Assembly: GCF_029633865.1 (NCBI RefSeq)
Contig: NC_079224.1
Coordinates: 16,809,890 to 16,873,889 of the forward strand
From: Lampris incognitus
Lineage: Eukaryota; Chordata; Actinopteri; Lampriformes; Lampridae
Length of the DNA: 64,000 nucleotides
Reading direction: 5' to 3'
Positions 1 through 13,469 of this stretch are shown here, piece after piece. Position 1 is the first letter of the stretch. Each line of letters starts with the position of its first letter. The notes under the pieces were generated by a model, which was given only the letters and a program-made list of their open reading frames with translations, was not told the DNA's origin and did no database searches. The translations under genes were made by a program, and so were the position numbers.

Positions 1-132
1 TGCGGTTTCAATGCCCAGAAGCCAACCTCGGGTACCGACTGAAAGACCCTCGGCACCCGAAGACTCGGCTGGTTTTAGCCCCAACGTTACATTAGCAGCG
101 TTAGCGGGTGGCAGTTTCGAGAGATAGCGAGG

Positions 133-246
133 ATGGCTCCTCTACACGACACAAAACCACCGCCACAAGCGGCAAGGATGTACAACAGACGAAGGCAAGG
201 CGTCAACAACTGCAGCAAATACATCACAGGCCAGAGAAGGTGAGCC
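133..246 (+). CDS. Possible first coding exon of an unrecognised gene
   Basis: An ATG at 133 in a G-rich context opens a basic 38-codon reading (begins MAPLHDTKPPP) that runs into a good splice donor, AGAAG|gtgagc, near 240. The surroundings are more GC-rich than what follows, as in a 5' exon. I do not recognise the peptide and no following exon could be identified downstream, so the intron would have to be long or the gene would have to be non-coding here. It could equally be a 5'UTR exon or chance. Transcript evidence would decide. Confidence 0.2.
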
Positions 247-830
247 AAACTGTTTTTTTTTTGCAGCATGATAATGAGGATAATAATTATGTGGTAGTTA
301 AAAGTCATTTTGTTTGTTTACCAAATATCAGCATGTGCATGTAGGGGGCCCCGAAAAATACAGTGCCTAGTGTAATCCATCCATTTAATCCGGCTCTGGT
401 GGCAAGCGGTCCAGCCGCAGTCACGCATAGCAGTGGCATTGCCTAGGAAGGAAATTTCGCCCCCTGCAGATTAACAATCTGGGTAAAGAAGCTCATCGGG
501 CTTCAGAGAACAGGTTCAGGCACCTGACATCAAGACGCGTAGCTGTACCCAGCTCCCCGCTCTTCAAACCAGATCACTTATTGGACGTGCTGTGTTGGTA
601 ATGGGGTCCTTTATTATGGAGTGGCAAGGGTGTGGTGCCTTGGGCTCGGAGACTATTAAACTGTCACCACTCTATTTTTGAAGTGAGACTTCGAAGGGGC
701 TTTTCTGGTACCCTTGAGCAACGGGAGCGATGGGTTCTCAGAGGTTAGTCAGCCACTTATGCCATTTATGTAATTGAAACCGAAGCCTGCATTTGGAGCT
801 ATTGGTGAGCTTCACACACACCGGATGCAT

Positions 831-833
<3 letters not shown>

Positions 834-914
<81 letters not shown>
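834..914. repeat. (GT)n microsatellite
   Basis: About 40 uninterrupted GT dinucleotides are visible. A second short GT tract follows at 1003-1022. Confidence 0.97.
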
Positions 915-916
<2 letters not shown>

Positions 917-2013
917 CCAACATCACTGTGCTCTGCTGCGTGTTTTTGGTTTCATGTGCGTTTGTGTATGGGTCATGTTTTCGCCTAACAGTAAGAGCAC
1001 TTGTGTGTGTGTGTGTGTGTGTTTGTCCGCATGCCTCTGCACATGTCAGTCTGCATGAATAAGTGGGAGAGAGCGAGTCAGAGGAGGAGGAGGAAAAGGA
1101 AGTGGATGAGGTTTCAAAGGGGGCAAAGGATTGACATTAAAGTGATATAAAACCTACCTGCGGAGTGAAGCAGGTCGCGTAAATTCTCCAGCCGACAGAT
1201 GGAAAAATCTACATCTCTTTAATAAAGTGGAATTATAGTACTTCCCGAGGAACAATTAAAAACAAGTTCAACATAATTGCCAGGTATGTGTGTACTACAG
1301 CGACAGGCATCTCTGTTACAGTGTGTGCTGATGGGTCGCCATGGCAACAAACGCTTTGTGTTAATCACTGTCAACCTACGCTTTACAGCTCGCTCAAATC
1401 AAGGGTTTCGCTCTTAAGTGCAGCTTTGCTCTTATTACCAGCTTATTTTAAGACCGGGCGTTGTTGACAAACCTTTTATTCCATCACGGGGAGAGAAAGT
1501 TTCACTGTGATTGTGCAAAGGAGGGAAAAAAAAACCAAAACCATTTTTTTCATGCCATGTCTTTACGAGGAAGCCCCCTGAAGCCAGATAAAGACAAAGA
1601 GACAAGTTGTCAAACCGAATTAGGGGTGAAATAATGTATCGGTTGAGACAAGTTGGCCAATGCTTTTGCAGCTCTCAGACAGTGCGGTAAGAGTGCTGCA
1701 TGACCGACTGAATCACTCCCATCTGACAGGAAATCAGTACGGTTACTGAGATCATAAAACTGTTCTGACCTTAAAACACATGGCCTTTCCCCTGAGAGAT
1801 GCCTGTCTGCCTGAACTTGCTGGTCTGCTTCTGCACAACGAGAGAACCGGAAGATACAGTAGCACCACCTTGTGTTGTGGCAGTGACCACTAAGTCAGAG
1901 GTTAAAAGACACTGAGCGCCACTGTCTTCATCTTCATCGGTCTTCTTCCATTGGAAATCCAAGTACATTCTGAGTCACACAGCCAAAAAGGAAAAGGCTG
2001 GGCAAGTAGAGCA

Positions 2014-2014
<1 letters not shown>

Positions 2015-2072
<58 letters not shown>
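2015..2072. repeat. (CA)n microsatellite
   Basis: About 28 uninterrupted CA dinucleotides. Confidence 0.97.
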
Positions 2073-2077
<5 letters not shown>

Positions 2078-2778
2078 AGTATAAGCACACTACTTTTCAA
2101 AAATGCACGTTATATAAGAAGCAGATCACCTTATCGCAGAAGCGCTTAAGCTTACCTTTGAGGAAAGATGAAGTGCGTCTCACTCAGGAGGACTTAAAAC
2201 AGGCTCAAATCTTGATGAAGCTAGATAGCAAAGGGGGCATCCCCCTTGGCCTTTGTGGCTTATGCAAAAAAAAAAAAGAAGGGGGGGAGCAGAATGGCTT
2301 GTGTTGGCTATCCTACCACTCAAATGCAGCCAGACAGAGTTTTTCTGGCATAATTAAAACCTGCTGCAGATGTCGGAGGTATTACCTCATAGCAAAGAAC
2401 ACGGCTTCCCCAGTTAACAGCCCCAGCTGCCTGGGTCTGGACTCTGTCCCCATACTGATCGATGGGGAGCTCCCTGCTCTTGCAGCAACTGCCACTAATG
2501 TATGTTGAAGAAATCGAATAGGGGAGGGACGCTCGAGGTTAAGATTCTCTCCAACCATCAAGCACTTCGCTGTCATGAGCCGGAGCCAGATTTCCCGTAC
2601 ACATTTGGCCATAGTGCATACGAGGGCCACACACCCATGGCTCCCTTCAGCGCAGCGATTTACCTAATGTGCTTTCCTGGCTCCTCCTAACTGTTAATGG
2701 CCGCTTCGCTACTTACTGCAAACGCGCACATACTTTCACTAGAAGATCTATTAATGTGAACGCATTCTTTGTAATCTC

Positions 2779-3211
2779 CATTTTTTTTTCTCCCCAGTTG
2801 TACTTGGCCAATTACCCCACTCTTCTGAGCCGTCCCGGTCGCTGCTCCACCCCCCTCTGCTGATCCGGGGAAGGGCTGCGGACTACCACATGCCTCCTCC
2901 GATATATGTGGAGTCGCCAGCTGCATCTTTTCACCTGACTGTGAGGCGTTTCGCCAGGGCGACGTAGCGCGTGGGAGGGTCACGCTATTCCCCCCAGTTC
3001 CCCCTCCCCCCTGAACAGGCGCCCCGACCGACCAGAGGAGGCGCTAGTGCAGCGACCAGGACACATACCTACATCCGGCTTCCCACCCGCAGACACGGCC
3101 AGTTGTGTCTGTAGGGACGCCCGACCAAGCCGGGGGTAACACGGGGATTTGAACCAGCGATCCCCGTGTTGGTAGGCAGCGGAATAAACCGCTACGCTAC
3201 CCGGACGCCCT
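2779..3211 (-). mobile_element. tRNA-headed SINE (family A), near full length
   Basis: Read on the minus strand, it starts with a tRNA-like head (GGGCGTCCGGGTAGCG, then a B-box-like GGTTCAAATCC), continues through a body shared by at least seven other copies in this window, and ends in a T/C-rich tail on the plus strand (ttttttttctcccc). A 7-bp target duplication TAATCTC is visible at 2772-2778 and 3212-3218. The type is a Pol III-transcribed, LINE-mobilised SINE. The family name is unknown to me. Confidence 0.85.
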
Positions 3212-3219
3212 TAATCTCG

Positions 3220-4659
3220 AAACTTTAATTCCGAACTGCGACTTACTGTTGGTGAACTACCTATCATGCACTAACTGCACTTGACCTGACCTGCACTCTT
3301 AGCTATGGCATGCTTATTATTCCGTAACTGAAGGAGACTTACATATCTGTTCATTTCTGACTCAAAAAAACATTCGCTAAATGAGAAAATGTTAGTGGCT
3401 GTTGAATTCAGCCATGAAAATGAACACACGACCCATTCCCCCGCTTTAAGATTTCGGGTATCAGGAGTTCCTTCATAAAACTAAGGAATCGATTGCAGCA
3501 CATAAGATATCACTACCCCAAGACGTCGTGTGGTCATTGAATAGGCCGTTTTACATCTATGCGCCCCCCCCCCCCAAGTGGCATCGTATGTATGACGAGA
3601 CAGGCCCCGCGATCAAGGCCGTCTCCAAGGTCTCCCAAACAGGCCGAATCTAAACTTAAGGTCATTCCTCTGCTGCTCCACCAATTACGCACGCACGCAG
3701 CTCTGCGGATTCTCAGCCAGACGCCTTGGCTGAATCGTTTCAGCACATCCTCCTGTGGGTTTACATTGGAAATATGGGCTGCCAAGGACTGACATTCTTT
3801 CATCCACCACCACGAAAAAAGGGTGTGCGTGCACGTGTGTGTGTCTGTCTGTGTGTGTGGTGTGTGTGTGTGTGTGTGTGTGTGCAGGGGGGGGGCACCG
3901 CGGATTGATTTTGCACATGCCAATATGGAGGCCGTCGGATACAAACCCGCCCCGTGGCATCATCTCATGTGTTTTTGTATCACGCTCCTGTGTTTTAAAA
4001 CAAAAGGTTTGTGTCACTTCTCTTAGTGGAGCGGCCGAAATCTCCCCAAAAAAGAAGAGGAGTGCGATTTACCATCCAAATACTTGGCGCTTCAAAACCG
4101 GAGCCCTCCTGAAAGTGCCCCCATGTAAATTAATTACTGACGGGCCGTCGGTGACGCACCGCTGCTAGTATATGTAGAACCTGGAGCCAAGCACATTTTA
4201 TTGATTCTCATATCTCCGGGGGTACGTCTGATTACTTGTTCCCGGGTTGTTTTCTCAGGATGCGAGTGCTTTTAATGGCCGAGACGCGGTGTCATTGACA
4301 TCAGGCGCATAGTTCTAGACGCTGCTCGGTGGGGTGAGTCATCTGTCACGTCTGCTATGCGCCTCGTACGATCTCCCGTCCCTGCAGAGAATCTCATTAC
4401 AAAGAAAATGGCGGGGATTGTTTTTGCGATGGGAGGAGGGATCTAGATATGTCAAATCGCAGACACACACTGTGTTGGAAATTACCAGCAAACCTCCTTG
4501 TGTAAATGATATTAATGACCAGACATAACCAAAGAGACTGCTCTGGCAATGGCCACGTCAGCCAGGCACAACTACCAGAGGTGTGTTTCTGATTTTCAGA
4601 AACACATCTGAAAATCTGTTGTCCATAAGGGAATTATTTTCAAATTCAATTCCAGAGGT

Positions 4660-4737
<78 letters not shown>

Positions 4738-6835
4738 TGCGGCTTTCGTTAACTTTGAAAAAGCAAAGACCAGGCGCCACCTGTTCTTTATGATATGCTG
4801 ACGGGCACGATCACGGCAGATGTGAGAGCCGTTTGCAGTGAACTCGAAAAAGGTCGCGCGACCTTAAAAGTCGTCCTGGATCGGCCAATTTCTAGGAAAA
4901 TTTAAGGAAAAAGGACAACAAAAAAAAGAGACTCGGGGGTGAGTCAGTGAAACGGTCACAAATCATCAGCTTCATGCAGAAAACACAGGGGGGGGGGACA
5001 CAAAACAAAACGAGAGCATGGAGCTCATCAGATGTGAGATCACGATGAGCTGTTTATTGAACCAACACTGGTTTGTAAATTGGTCTTTTTGAGACAACCG
5101 CCACGTGACATCACAGAGGAAATCAAGAAGAGCATGCGTGAGGGCATATATGGCGCCATGCATATATACTGTATCTGTAGAGTATAGCTCCACACACCAC
5201 TTCATTTTAGGCTCCATTCGACATGCTTTGTTTCTATTGAAGGCCCCCAGACAGAGTATGTCCACTTTGATTTATGGAGAGGAAATAGTTGTGTTCTCCT
5301 CGCGGGTGGGCCTGTAAAACCCATGTACCCTCGCTCTGGCCCGACGGCCTTGTGCAAGCTGCAGCATAAGCCCAAATCACAGGAGGTCGCCATCCCCAAC
5401 AGTCAGTCGCGAGTCTTAAATTACGGCTTGGTCGCTAAAGAGAAATACTCCCAGATGTAGCTGCAGTTTTGAGGAGTGAACCAGAGAGAAGGCACTTGAT
5501 CACCCCCCCCCCAAAAAAAATCCTGAGGGGGTGGGGGGTCTTTAGAAAAAGATGGACCAGAGTGAATCCCTCTATGAGGTTGCAGAAAGGAGCAGAGAAG
5601 GATTAAAGATGGAAAAGGGATCCAGAACGACGAGCAGTAGGCTTGGTTGATCAACAGGACAGCGAGTATTGGGAACTCGTCAACAACGTGGGGTGATGTG
5701 TTAATTGGTCATGACGTATGAATGTAATAATAAAGCCAGACATAGTGTCATAGAGGAGAACACACATTTACTGCTTCCCTGGCTCTGCGTGGCTTTGCTG
5801 TGGACTGTAAAGAAAAAAAAAAAAGCAGTATGCGTCCCATGAATTACCATAATCTATGGTGGTTATTGCCTCCCTTTAGACCTCGAGGAGAACATACCAG
5901 GAGCAGGTGTGTGCACATAAAATCCATTCTGGACCATTCCATGGCGTATGACTTCGCAAAATGAAGAGGCATGGAGACTTAATTCTTCACCTGGAAAAAA
6001 TTATAATAATACAGCACAGTGGGCATATGAAACTAAAACAATCACCCAAGGAGGTTAATAGGGGTCTATGGCCATAAAGAGAAATATTATTGTAAGGCAC
6101 TCCAAGCCAGTTCAGATGTCACACGTTGCCTTCAACAAAGGACTAGTTTTGAGGATGATCGGATCCAAAGCCTTGTTTTGCACACAGCTTTGACATCTCT
6201 CTTGGCCCATTTGTCAACCAGACATGATGTAATTGTGATTAGGTGGTTGGTTTTGCTATCACCTCAGAATATGTTCTCATTCAATCGTTGGGTTTGTGCG
6301 CTCCTAGGACCGCGGACCCTACGGGGAGGAAGCTGCTTAATAGTTCTGTTGCCGATCTAACAAGCACAAAATTTATTTTTCATTTTTCCAGCGAGGTCAG
6401 GCACATCTCTCCGGAAAACAAATTGTGAGGACAAAACTAATAAATTCTAGTTTATATATTATGAAACGTTAGACCCCTATAAATCAAGTTGAGAAACTTG
6501 TAACAATGGGTGTGAGCAAGTGACCCACCAAAACTCTGGTGTTTCACTTACTGGAGTTCAGATGGCGTGAATCGAAGCTCTGTGCTCAGTAACACAATGC
6601 GTGGTACATTTGTTGCATTGTGATGTGTAGAAAGTAGATTTTATTGTTATATACATCCATAGAAACAGGCTAGCTCTACTTCAGATTCCATCAATTTCTG
6701 CTAATTCCAGGAGAAACATGGAATTTAGTGCCGGCACGTCTGTGTGTGATGCGATGACTGCAGAACATCCTGTGGTATTCGTGTGCTGGTGAGGATCCAT
6801 GCTGATGGCAAAGCAGTAGAGAAATAAGCAAGGAC
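3220..6835. other. Non-coding stretch, microsatellites only
   Basis: No gene recognised on either strand. It holds a GT-rich tract at about 3836-3886, a long (GT)n at about 4663-4735 and several homopolymer C/G or A tracts (3566-3575, 4987-4996, 5504-5520). Confidence 0.6.
4663..4735. repeat. (GT)n microsatellite
   Basis: About 35 uninterrupted GT units. Confidence 0.97.
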
Positions 6836-6846
6836 ACATAGAGTCA

Positions 6847-7062
6847 GGGCGGCACGGTGGCACAGTGGTTAGCATGGTTGCCTCACAGCAAGAAGGTCCC
6901 GGGTTCAACCTTGGGGGTCGTCCTGGGTCATCCTCTGTGTGGAGTTTAAATGTTCTCCCTGTGTCTGCGTGGGTTTCCTCCGGGTGCTCCGGTTTCCTCC
7001 CACAGTCCAAAGACATGTAGGTCAGGTGAACCGGCCATGCTAAATTGCCCCTAAGTGTGAAA

Positions 7063-7097
<35 letters not shown>

Positions 7098-7226
7098 CCC
7101 TGTGATGGCCTGGCAGCCTGTCCAGGGTGTCTCCCCACCTGCCGCCCAATGGCTGCTGGCATAGGCTCCAGCATCCCCGCGACCCTGAGTAAGGATAAAC
7201 GGTTGGGATAATGGATGGAGGGATGG
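6847..7226 (+). mobile_element. V-SINE (DANA-like) with target duplications
   Basis: The head GGGCGGCACGGTGGCACAGT with a GGGTTCAA B-box is the tRNA-derived start typical of fish DANA/V-SINEs. The conserved centre (CTCTGTGTGGAGTTT...TGTTCTCCCTGTGTCTG) and the tail ending in GGATAATGGATGGAGGGATGG follow. An 11-bp direct repeat ACATAGAGTCA flanks it at 6836-6846 and 7227-7237. A (GT)n microsatellite (7064-7095) lies inside the element. The copy looks complete and fairly young. Confidence 0.92.
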
Positions 7227-7305
7227 ACATAGAGTCATAGATGTGAAGCAAAACTGTTGTGTGTCTTCAACTGAACGATGCAGGATCATTGTCTTAAATT
7301 TATAA

Positions 7306-7520
7306 TTGGAAGTTGGACTACTGAAAGCTCTGACCGGCTATGGTAAAACGGCTGCGTTCCTGTTGCCAATCCTGCAGAAGTTGATGGCAGACGATGTGGC
7401 AGCAAGTCGCTTTGGTGAGATACAGGAGCCTGAGGTGGTCATTGTGGCTCCGACCAGGGAGGCCAGGATGTTTGCCTTTGGGGCTGTACTACAGACCCAG
7501 TTAACATGTTTAGTGTTGTG
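7306..7520 (+). pseudogene. ddx4: Fragment of a vasa/DDX4 DEAD-box helicase
   Basis: The reading frame contains a Walker A-like TGYGKTAAFLLPILQKLMAD, then VAASRFGEIQEPEVVIVAPTRE, then EARMFAFG. This is the vasa-specific stretch around motif I and motif Ia of the germ-line RNA helicase (family version: QTGSGKT...APTRELINQIYLEARKFAYG). The canonical GSGKT is TGYGKT here. The roughly seven residues expected between APTRE and EAR are missing, similarity fades after FAFG and the frame soon ends. There is no start and no other helicase motif nearby. I infer a truncated, probably retrocopied pseudogene. An orphan exon of a diverged duplicate is the alternative, since I could not place introns of the parent gene from memory. 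Confidence 0.8.
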
Positions 7521-10500
7521 AAAAGTAAAATTTCACGAGCCACACCAGTCTTGTAAGTCCATTACATTTGATAGTCACTGGTATTGGATTAAGGTAATGC
7601 TGCAGTTACTGAATTGTCCATGTCAACTTCCATAATCAAGGTAAGGTCTTTAGTGAGGTATTCAAAACCCGGTTAAGACCCTCAGATTTTTGCCCAATAT
7701 TCAGATCTTTTGATACTGGTGACAGGCATGGGTGCAAGACTGTGAATACTGGGTCGGCATCTAATGCTTTACCTGTGCCCCCGTCCATCGGGTTAGTGGT
7801 TTTGTCAGGAAGGGCACCCAATGTAATACTTTGCCAAATCAGTATGCAGATTGACAAGACCATACTGGATCAGTCGAGGCCCGGGTTAACAACGGCCGCC
7901 ATTGGTGCTGTGCCCTCACAGGGTACCGATGGAAACAGTAAAATCCGCTGTGGCGACCCCTGAGAAACAGGGAACAAGCTGAAAGAAGACGAAGAAGAAG
8001 ACTATTACTGACAGCAGGCATATGTTTTGATGCTTCGCACCAAAATGTACTGATAATTCAGATGCCATCTGTCAAATATGCAATTTGTTTAAGGAGGGAA
8101 GATGAAATCTGAAACTCATGCCGGTGCAGTTATCCTGAATTCAAGTGAGCTGTAGGAAAAAGTATAAGGGATAGGGTTCACTTTTTTGAACCCCAACCTC
8201 GTTAAAATGTTGTCAGGCATCGCTGGCATCACTGCGACACCTGATCGCTTCAGTACTGAGAAAGTGGGCTACAACACAGCCCAATGGGGCAATTGTTTAA
8301 ACCTTTAAAAAAAACCCACTACAGATCTCCTTTCTGAAAACAGGAACCTCACAGTACAGTTAGACAGTGCATGCAGTGCAGATTCAGCAAAGTGGTACGT
8401 TTCTCAACACCAAGCGAGTTATAAATAACGACTGTTTTAATGAGGCCTGGGTTCAAGAAAAAGTGAACCATTCCTTTAGCATGTTATCCTAATGACTCTG
8501 GATGTAAATCATGCAATACCTCGCGAGCAAAAGCACGATACTGTATATCCATTTTGTGCAGCACATCAGCTCAAACCCACTCGCAGTCGCAAATAAAAAC
8601 GGGCAGGGCGCATTAGCTGGAACGTCTGAGCTCAACAGGTCCGCAGCATCCTGTTTTTGTCAATATATTTTGCATTGGACAAACGAATGGACACCGCAAA
8701 GGCATAATACGCTCAAACCAGAATAGTCCTGACTCTTCACAGCCAGTGAGCCGTATGAACCGCATGCAGGCCGGTGGCCGTCGAAAAGAGGAAACTCTCG
8801 TCTCTGTCATCCTGATTGCAGATGTAAGCAATATTTAATGATTTGCCCCTCTAATTTTGGAGATTAAAGCTCACCACTAATGACAGAACACCACGGTAAC
8901 TTTGACATAGAATATATAGATCTCCTCAGTCCAGAAAACCACAGGGGAGAAGAGGAGGGAGGAGAGTGACGCACTTTGTCATATATATAGACAGGGTGAT
9001 TCCACCTCTCTCACCAGAACGGAAAGAATGTCTTGATAGATCCACCCCGTTCAAGCCAATGCGCGCACGCACACGCACGTACACGCGCACACACAGAAAA
9101 AACAAAGACAAGACGTACTAGCCTCGGTGTAACATCATAAAAATCAACGTGGCCCCTTTCTAAGAAATACATAATCATTTCATTATGGCGCCATTATGCC
9201 GCTAAACAGATGATAATGTGAGACAAAAGAAGAAATACAAGCGTCACAATGCACCGAATTCCCACGGCATGTTTGTTTAGCATCCGTCCAGCACGGCAAT
9301 GCTATTTAGCCATGATTGTGAGCTACGCTACCACATAATACAGAATGCGTCAAAAGGAAGGGTCGTCGCCGGCTACGAAAACAATGATCTAATTTCCTGC
9401 TGCGATCTGCTAGCGCTCAATTCCGACAAGAGATGATCTAATCAAAGGACTTGACGTAGCCGGCGGATTCTTCCTATCACAAAGGAAAATCGTCGAAACC
9501 TTTTGAATTGTGGCACCGAGTAAGATGGGCAGTGGTGGGCTCTCACCTGCAAGTCTCTCCCCCCCCCCCCCGACTCGTCAGTGGCGGGACGAGGTGTCTT
9601 TGTTGGCATGCAGAACCACAACGCCGGCGTGGTTTTTGGTCAGTTGACTGATTTGGGATGGTTCACAAATTATGGCACCTCAGGAGATCAGGGGCTCATA
9701 TCTTGGCCGAAAGCAGTTTAACTCGGTTGAACTCGTTTGTCTGAGTCAACCTTACGCCGTTGAATAGCAGCCTGAGATTGTTTTTGGGATCGAGTCGGAC
9801 TCCCCATCAGAAGGGGAGGAAGAAAAAAGAAAGAAAGAAAGGAAAGAGCGCAAATATTCAACGTTACTGACTCGAAACGTTGGTCTACCACAGGTGCAAG
9901 TTTTCCATACCAATTAGCAAGCGCTCTCGCCCCACAAATTTTCCATCAAAATAAACTGGGAACACATAAAAAAAATGCACAATAAAATGGGCGCAATTGT
10001 CTTTGATATTCAATGCTTTAATTGAAACCAGGCAGCGGCATTACAGAGCTGTGTTTTGACGGCTCCATGGTTTCCTTCAGCGAAGGGGACTCCGGAGCGA
10101 TGTGTCGAGGAACACCGCGTTTCCTTTCCAGGGCAGCCGAGCAGCGTGGCACGTCATTGTTTTCCGCTCCATGCTCAATCGGCATTAGAGGGCTTTTTAT
10201 TTTTTATTTATCTGCAATAGACACGGGGTCAAAGGTTCACCCCTCTCCCTTGCTCTGTCACTCATGCATTTTGCACATAGGTCCAGTAACCACCTCACAC
10301 ATGGCATGACTGGGTAAACATCTGGGGATCTTTTGTTTGGGCTTCTCCGCAGCTCACCGGGCTGCTACGGGACTCTCCGAGAACCTCGGTCTTCTCCGGT
10401 TACGCAGTCGCTGGCTGCTCCCCGGAGGTTACGTGGACAGCCCGTTTGGGGCTGCGGAAGGAGTTTCCACAAAATAGGTGTTGTCCGAAAATTCCTCGCT

Positions 10501-13018
10501 GTTATGGAAATAAACCCGCAGAGAGAGAAAGAGGTATGGAAGGAGAAAACTATGGGGGGGGGGGCATGCATGCCTGGCGTTGGCGGGCTCCTTTGAGTAC
10601 GTTTTTGCAGTTTTTCCGGCTTTTCTCGTCGTTGCCTTGGACGTCTGTAACCAAGGGAATGTCTGCGATCGTTTCTCTTAAGACGTCCCCCTGTGAAATG
10701 TGTATTTGGGACGGGACGATGTACATTAATCACCGTTCGAAACAAACGTACATGTACACGAGTTAGCTAAGAGGCTAGTTTCCGTCGGTAGTCAATTTTG
10801 CCTGATATTTTTAGGCATCCTAGGATAATAAAATAATACAAAAAAACAAAACAAAACAACAAAACAAAACATACAACATAGTTAATATGCAATACAAAAA
10901 CAACAAGAACAAACAAGTAAATATATACATAATATACAAACAATGTAGAGGGAATAACAGGCATAAACAAGGCACCCATGGGAGGAGTGAGGGAATTGGG
11001 TCAGTATACATACTATATGTTGACGGTGAGGCCTGATGAGCTCCATCTTTTAACAAGGCTGTTCTGCTTGTCATTATTCCAAGGGAAAGAGCAAATATGA
11101 ATTAATGAATTTTGACAAAAACAAGTCAGATTCTGAAAGTTTTCCCTTCATTCCCTAAATTAAGACCATCTCTTATCCAAGGATGGTTGGATGGTTATAA
11201 TTATTCATTCCATTTATGGTGGTAGTCAACTGAAAACTCACAGCCAACAGTATTAGACTGGCGGCTTCCTTTTGGAAGTTATTAAAAGACCACGTCACAA
11301 TTATTCCAACTTGACCTTTCTGGTCCACACCCTCATTATAGGCCAAACCTTTTTTGTCCTGGCACAGCTTGACTTTGTCAAACAGGCTTTCTGCATTCTT
11401 TCGGTGCAAACCTGCAACCAATTCTGCATTTTAATTCATTTGCATTTAAAGAAGTGCGCTGCATCTGGACAATGACTTCACGGGTCCCACTGTCAAGGCT
11501 GTTCTTACCCCGCTGGCAGGAGGCCAGCCAGGCTGCCGGCCCAGGCTGCTTTTCCCAAGTCCCACCCAGACGCTGCGTGCGCCGTCATCCTGCTGAAATG
11601 TAAACCCCACATTCAGCTGTGTTTGTTATGGTTGCGCCGGCCCTCGGTTGAACACACAACGTTGTCACAACGTAGCTATAACAGCGGGGCAATATTTCAA
11701 CAACAATCTATTTGGTCAGCTGCAATTACATCACTAGGTGGTCAAACACACACGTTTGCAGGAATGATAATTAGGATTATTTCGCGGGCACCCTTACCCG
11801 GGGAATTACACATAGTTCTGTTTCTTAACACACCTGGACATTCAATACCGAAGATTAAGTCAAGTACTTTTAAGTATGTTGTCACAGTCTTCCAACTTGA
11901 CCCCGCAGGACTGTTTAGAGGAGCAACATCATTACTTTGCTTGACGGGGGGAACGCAGTTGGACATTAGAGCCTACTATGGACCATCTTGTCTTTTAATA
12001 ACGCAGCTATAATCAGCAAGTTTAGATTGGATGGTGACATCGGCCTCCAGACTGTTGGCCTGCCAAACTAATGGCTATTTACTCTCCGGAGAAAATGAAT
12101 AAGCCAGGACGTTAGATTTCTTCCCCGAAATGACCCTCGTTCCAACCCCGCGGAGGTGAGAGGGAGGCCCATCCCTCATTTTTATCAAACCGCTGTGCCT
12201 GTAAACAGGCCCGCCAGTGCAACAACCGCGCAGTCGTTCATTTTCCTCTCTGTCGCTGCATGTGACTCAGCCTAACGGGACTGTTTAGAGAGGAGCTCAT
12301 CGGAAACGTGTAAATCCATAGGCAGTTGTCTGTCACAGGGCGAGTGGCGGAGCTGGGGGTCTGTGCAGTGTGGCATCACTCGGGTGGGTAATTTATTGTG
12401 GGAGCTAAGTGTTTCCATTTGCAGCAAGAGCCACTAAAAACAGTCTCGCTGAAGGTTTCTGGGGGGCCCACTCGTAAAAGTACTGATGCGGTGAGAAGCT
12501 GGCTCCTGGCCTGACAACCTGTTTGGGGAGCAGTATAGATGGGGTTTTAATGAATACATAATCCAGTCATCACAAAAAGGACTCCTCACACTTGCCAAAG
12601 GTACACTCCTGACCATTGTGTTTTTGTTCAGCAGACGCAGAGGAGTGCGATGCATTTTTAGCAGAGGGTTTCTAGAAGAAAACAAGGGCCGGCGAAGAAA
12701 ACTCAGCTGGGGGTTTCCATTGCTGTGTTTTCTGTAAATTTCCATACGCGGGGATTGAAATGCCGACCAGACCTTTCATTTTCAACTCATGACTAAGACA
12801 AAATATATGAGGGTGAAATGCAAAGTGTGGAGAAACAGAGAAAAGAAAAACGACTGATGGAAGGATGACGGCTAAGAAAATATACAGTGAGCCAAATGAT
12901 TACATATGTTGAAGTATACTGTATATTTATTTGTAGGAGTAATTTATTAACCAATTCAATGTATATAGTCCTTGTCAATTCTGCACAGTGGCCGCATAAT
13001 CGTATAGAAAATGTCCAG

Positions 13019-13087
<69 letters not shown>
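7521..13087. other. Long non-coding stretch
   Basis: I see no recognisable gene, RNA gene or complete transposon. Local features are a purine-rich patch near 9822-9845, a C-homopolymer near 9559-9570, a G-homopolymer near 10553-10563 and an A/T-rich patch at about 10800-10960. ORFs at 10022-10766 and 11623-12012 lack family resemblance and mutually overlap on both strands, so I left them uncalled. Confidence 0.5.
13021..13084. repeat. (TA)n microsatellite at a SINE tail
   Basis: About 32 TA units, directly abutting the 3' tail of the next SINE on the minus strand. SINE tails often seed such tracts. Confidence 0.97.
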
Positions 13088-13090
<3 letters not shown>

Positions 13091-13466
13091 CCCCCCTTTT
13101 CTCCCCAGTTGTAGCCGGCCAATTGCCCCACTCTTCTGAACCAACCCAATCTCTGCTCCACCCCCTCTGCTGATCCGGGGAGGGCTGCAGACTACCACAT
13201 GCTTCCTCCAATACATGTGGAGTCGCCAGCCGCTTCTTTTCACCTGACAGTGAGGAGTTTCACCAGGGGGACGTAGCACGTGGGAGGATAAAGCTATTCC
13301 CCCCCAGTCCCCCCCCCAAACAGGTGCCCTGACCGACCAGAACACATACCCACATCCGGCTTCCCAGCCGCAGACACGGCCAGTTGTGTCTGTAGGGACG
13401 CCTGACCAAGCTAGAGGTAACACGGAGATTCGAACCAGCGATCCTCATGTGGGTAGGCAACAGAAG
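13088..13466 (-). mobile_element. tRNA-headed SINE (family A), head slightly truncated
   Basis: Same body as the 2779-3211 copy: TTTTCTCCCCAGTTGTA at the tail end, CACATCCGGCTTCCCA and GAACCAGCGATCC near the head. The terminal tRNA-like bases are lost near 13466. It lacks a short internal segment (GAGGAGGCGCTAGTGC) present in other copies. Confidence 0.85.
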
Positions 13467-13469
13467 TCA

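Larger units (their letters stand above)
345..2771. other. Non-coding stretch with microsatellites
   Basis: No gene recognised. It holds a long (GT)n run at about 834-914, a shorter one at 1003-1022 and a (CA)n run at about 2015-2072. The apparent ORFs here are the microsatellites read as Cys-Val or Thr-His repeats. Confidence 0.6.

Noticed and set aside
774-1062. ORFs with long Cys-Val or Thr-His runs
   Set aside because: They are (GT)n/(CA)n microsatellites read in frame. The same applies to ORFs over 2015-2072, 3836-3886, 4663-4735, 13021-13084, 44064-44151, 51302-51483 and 61196-61301.
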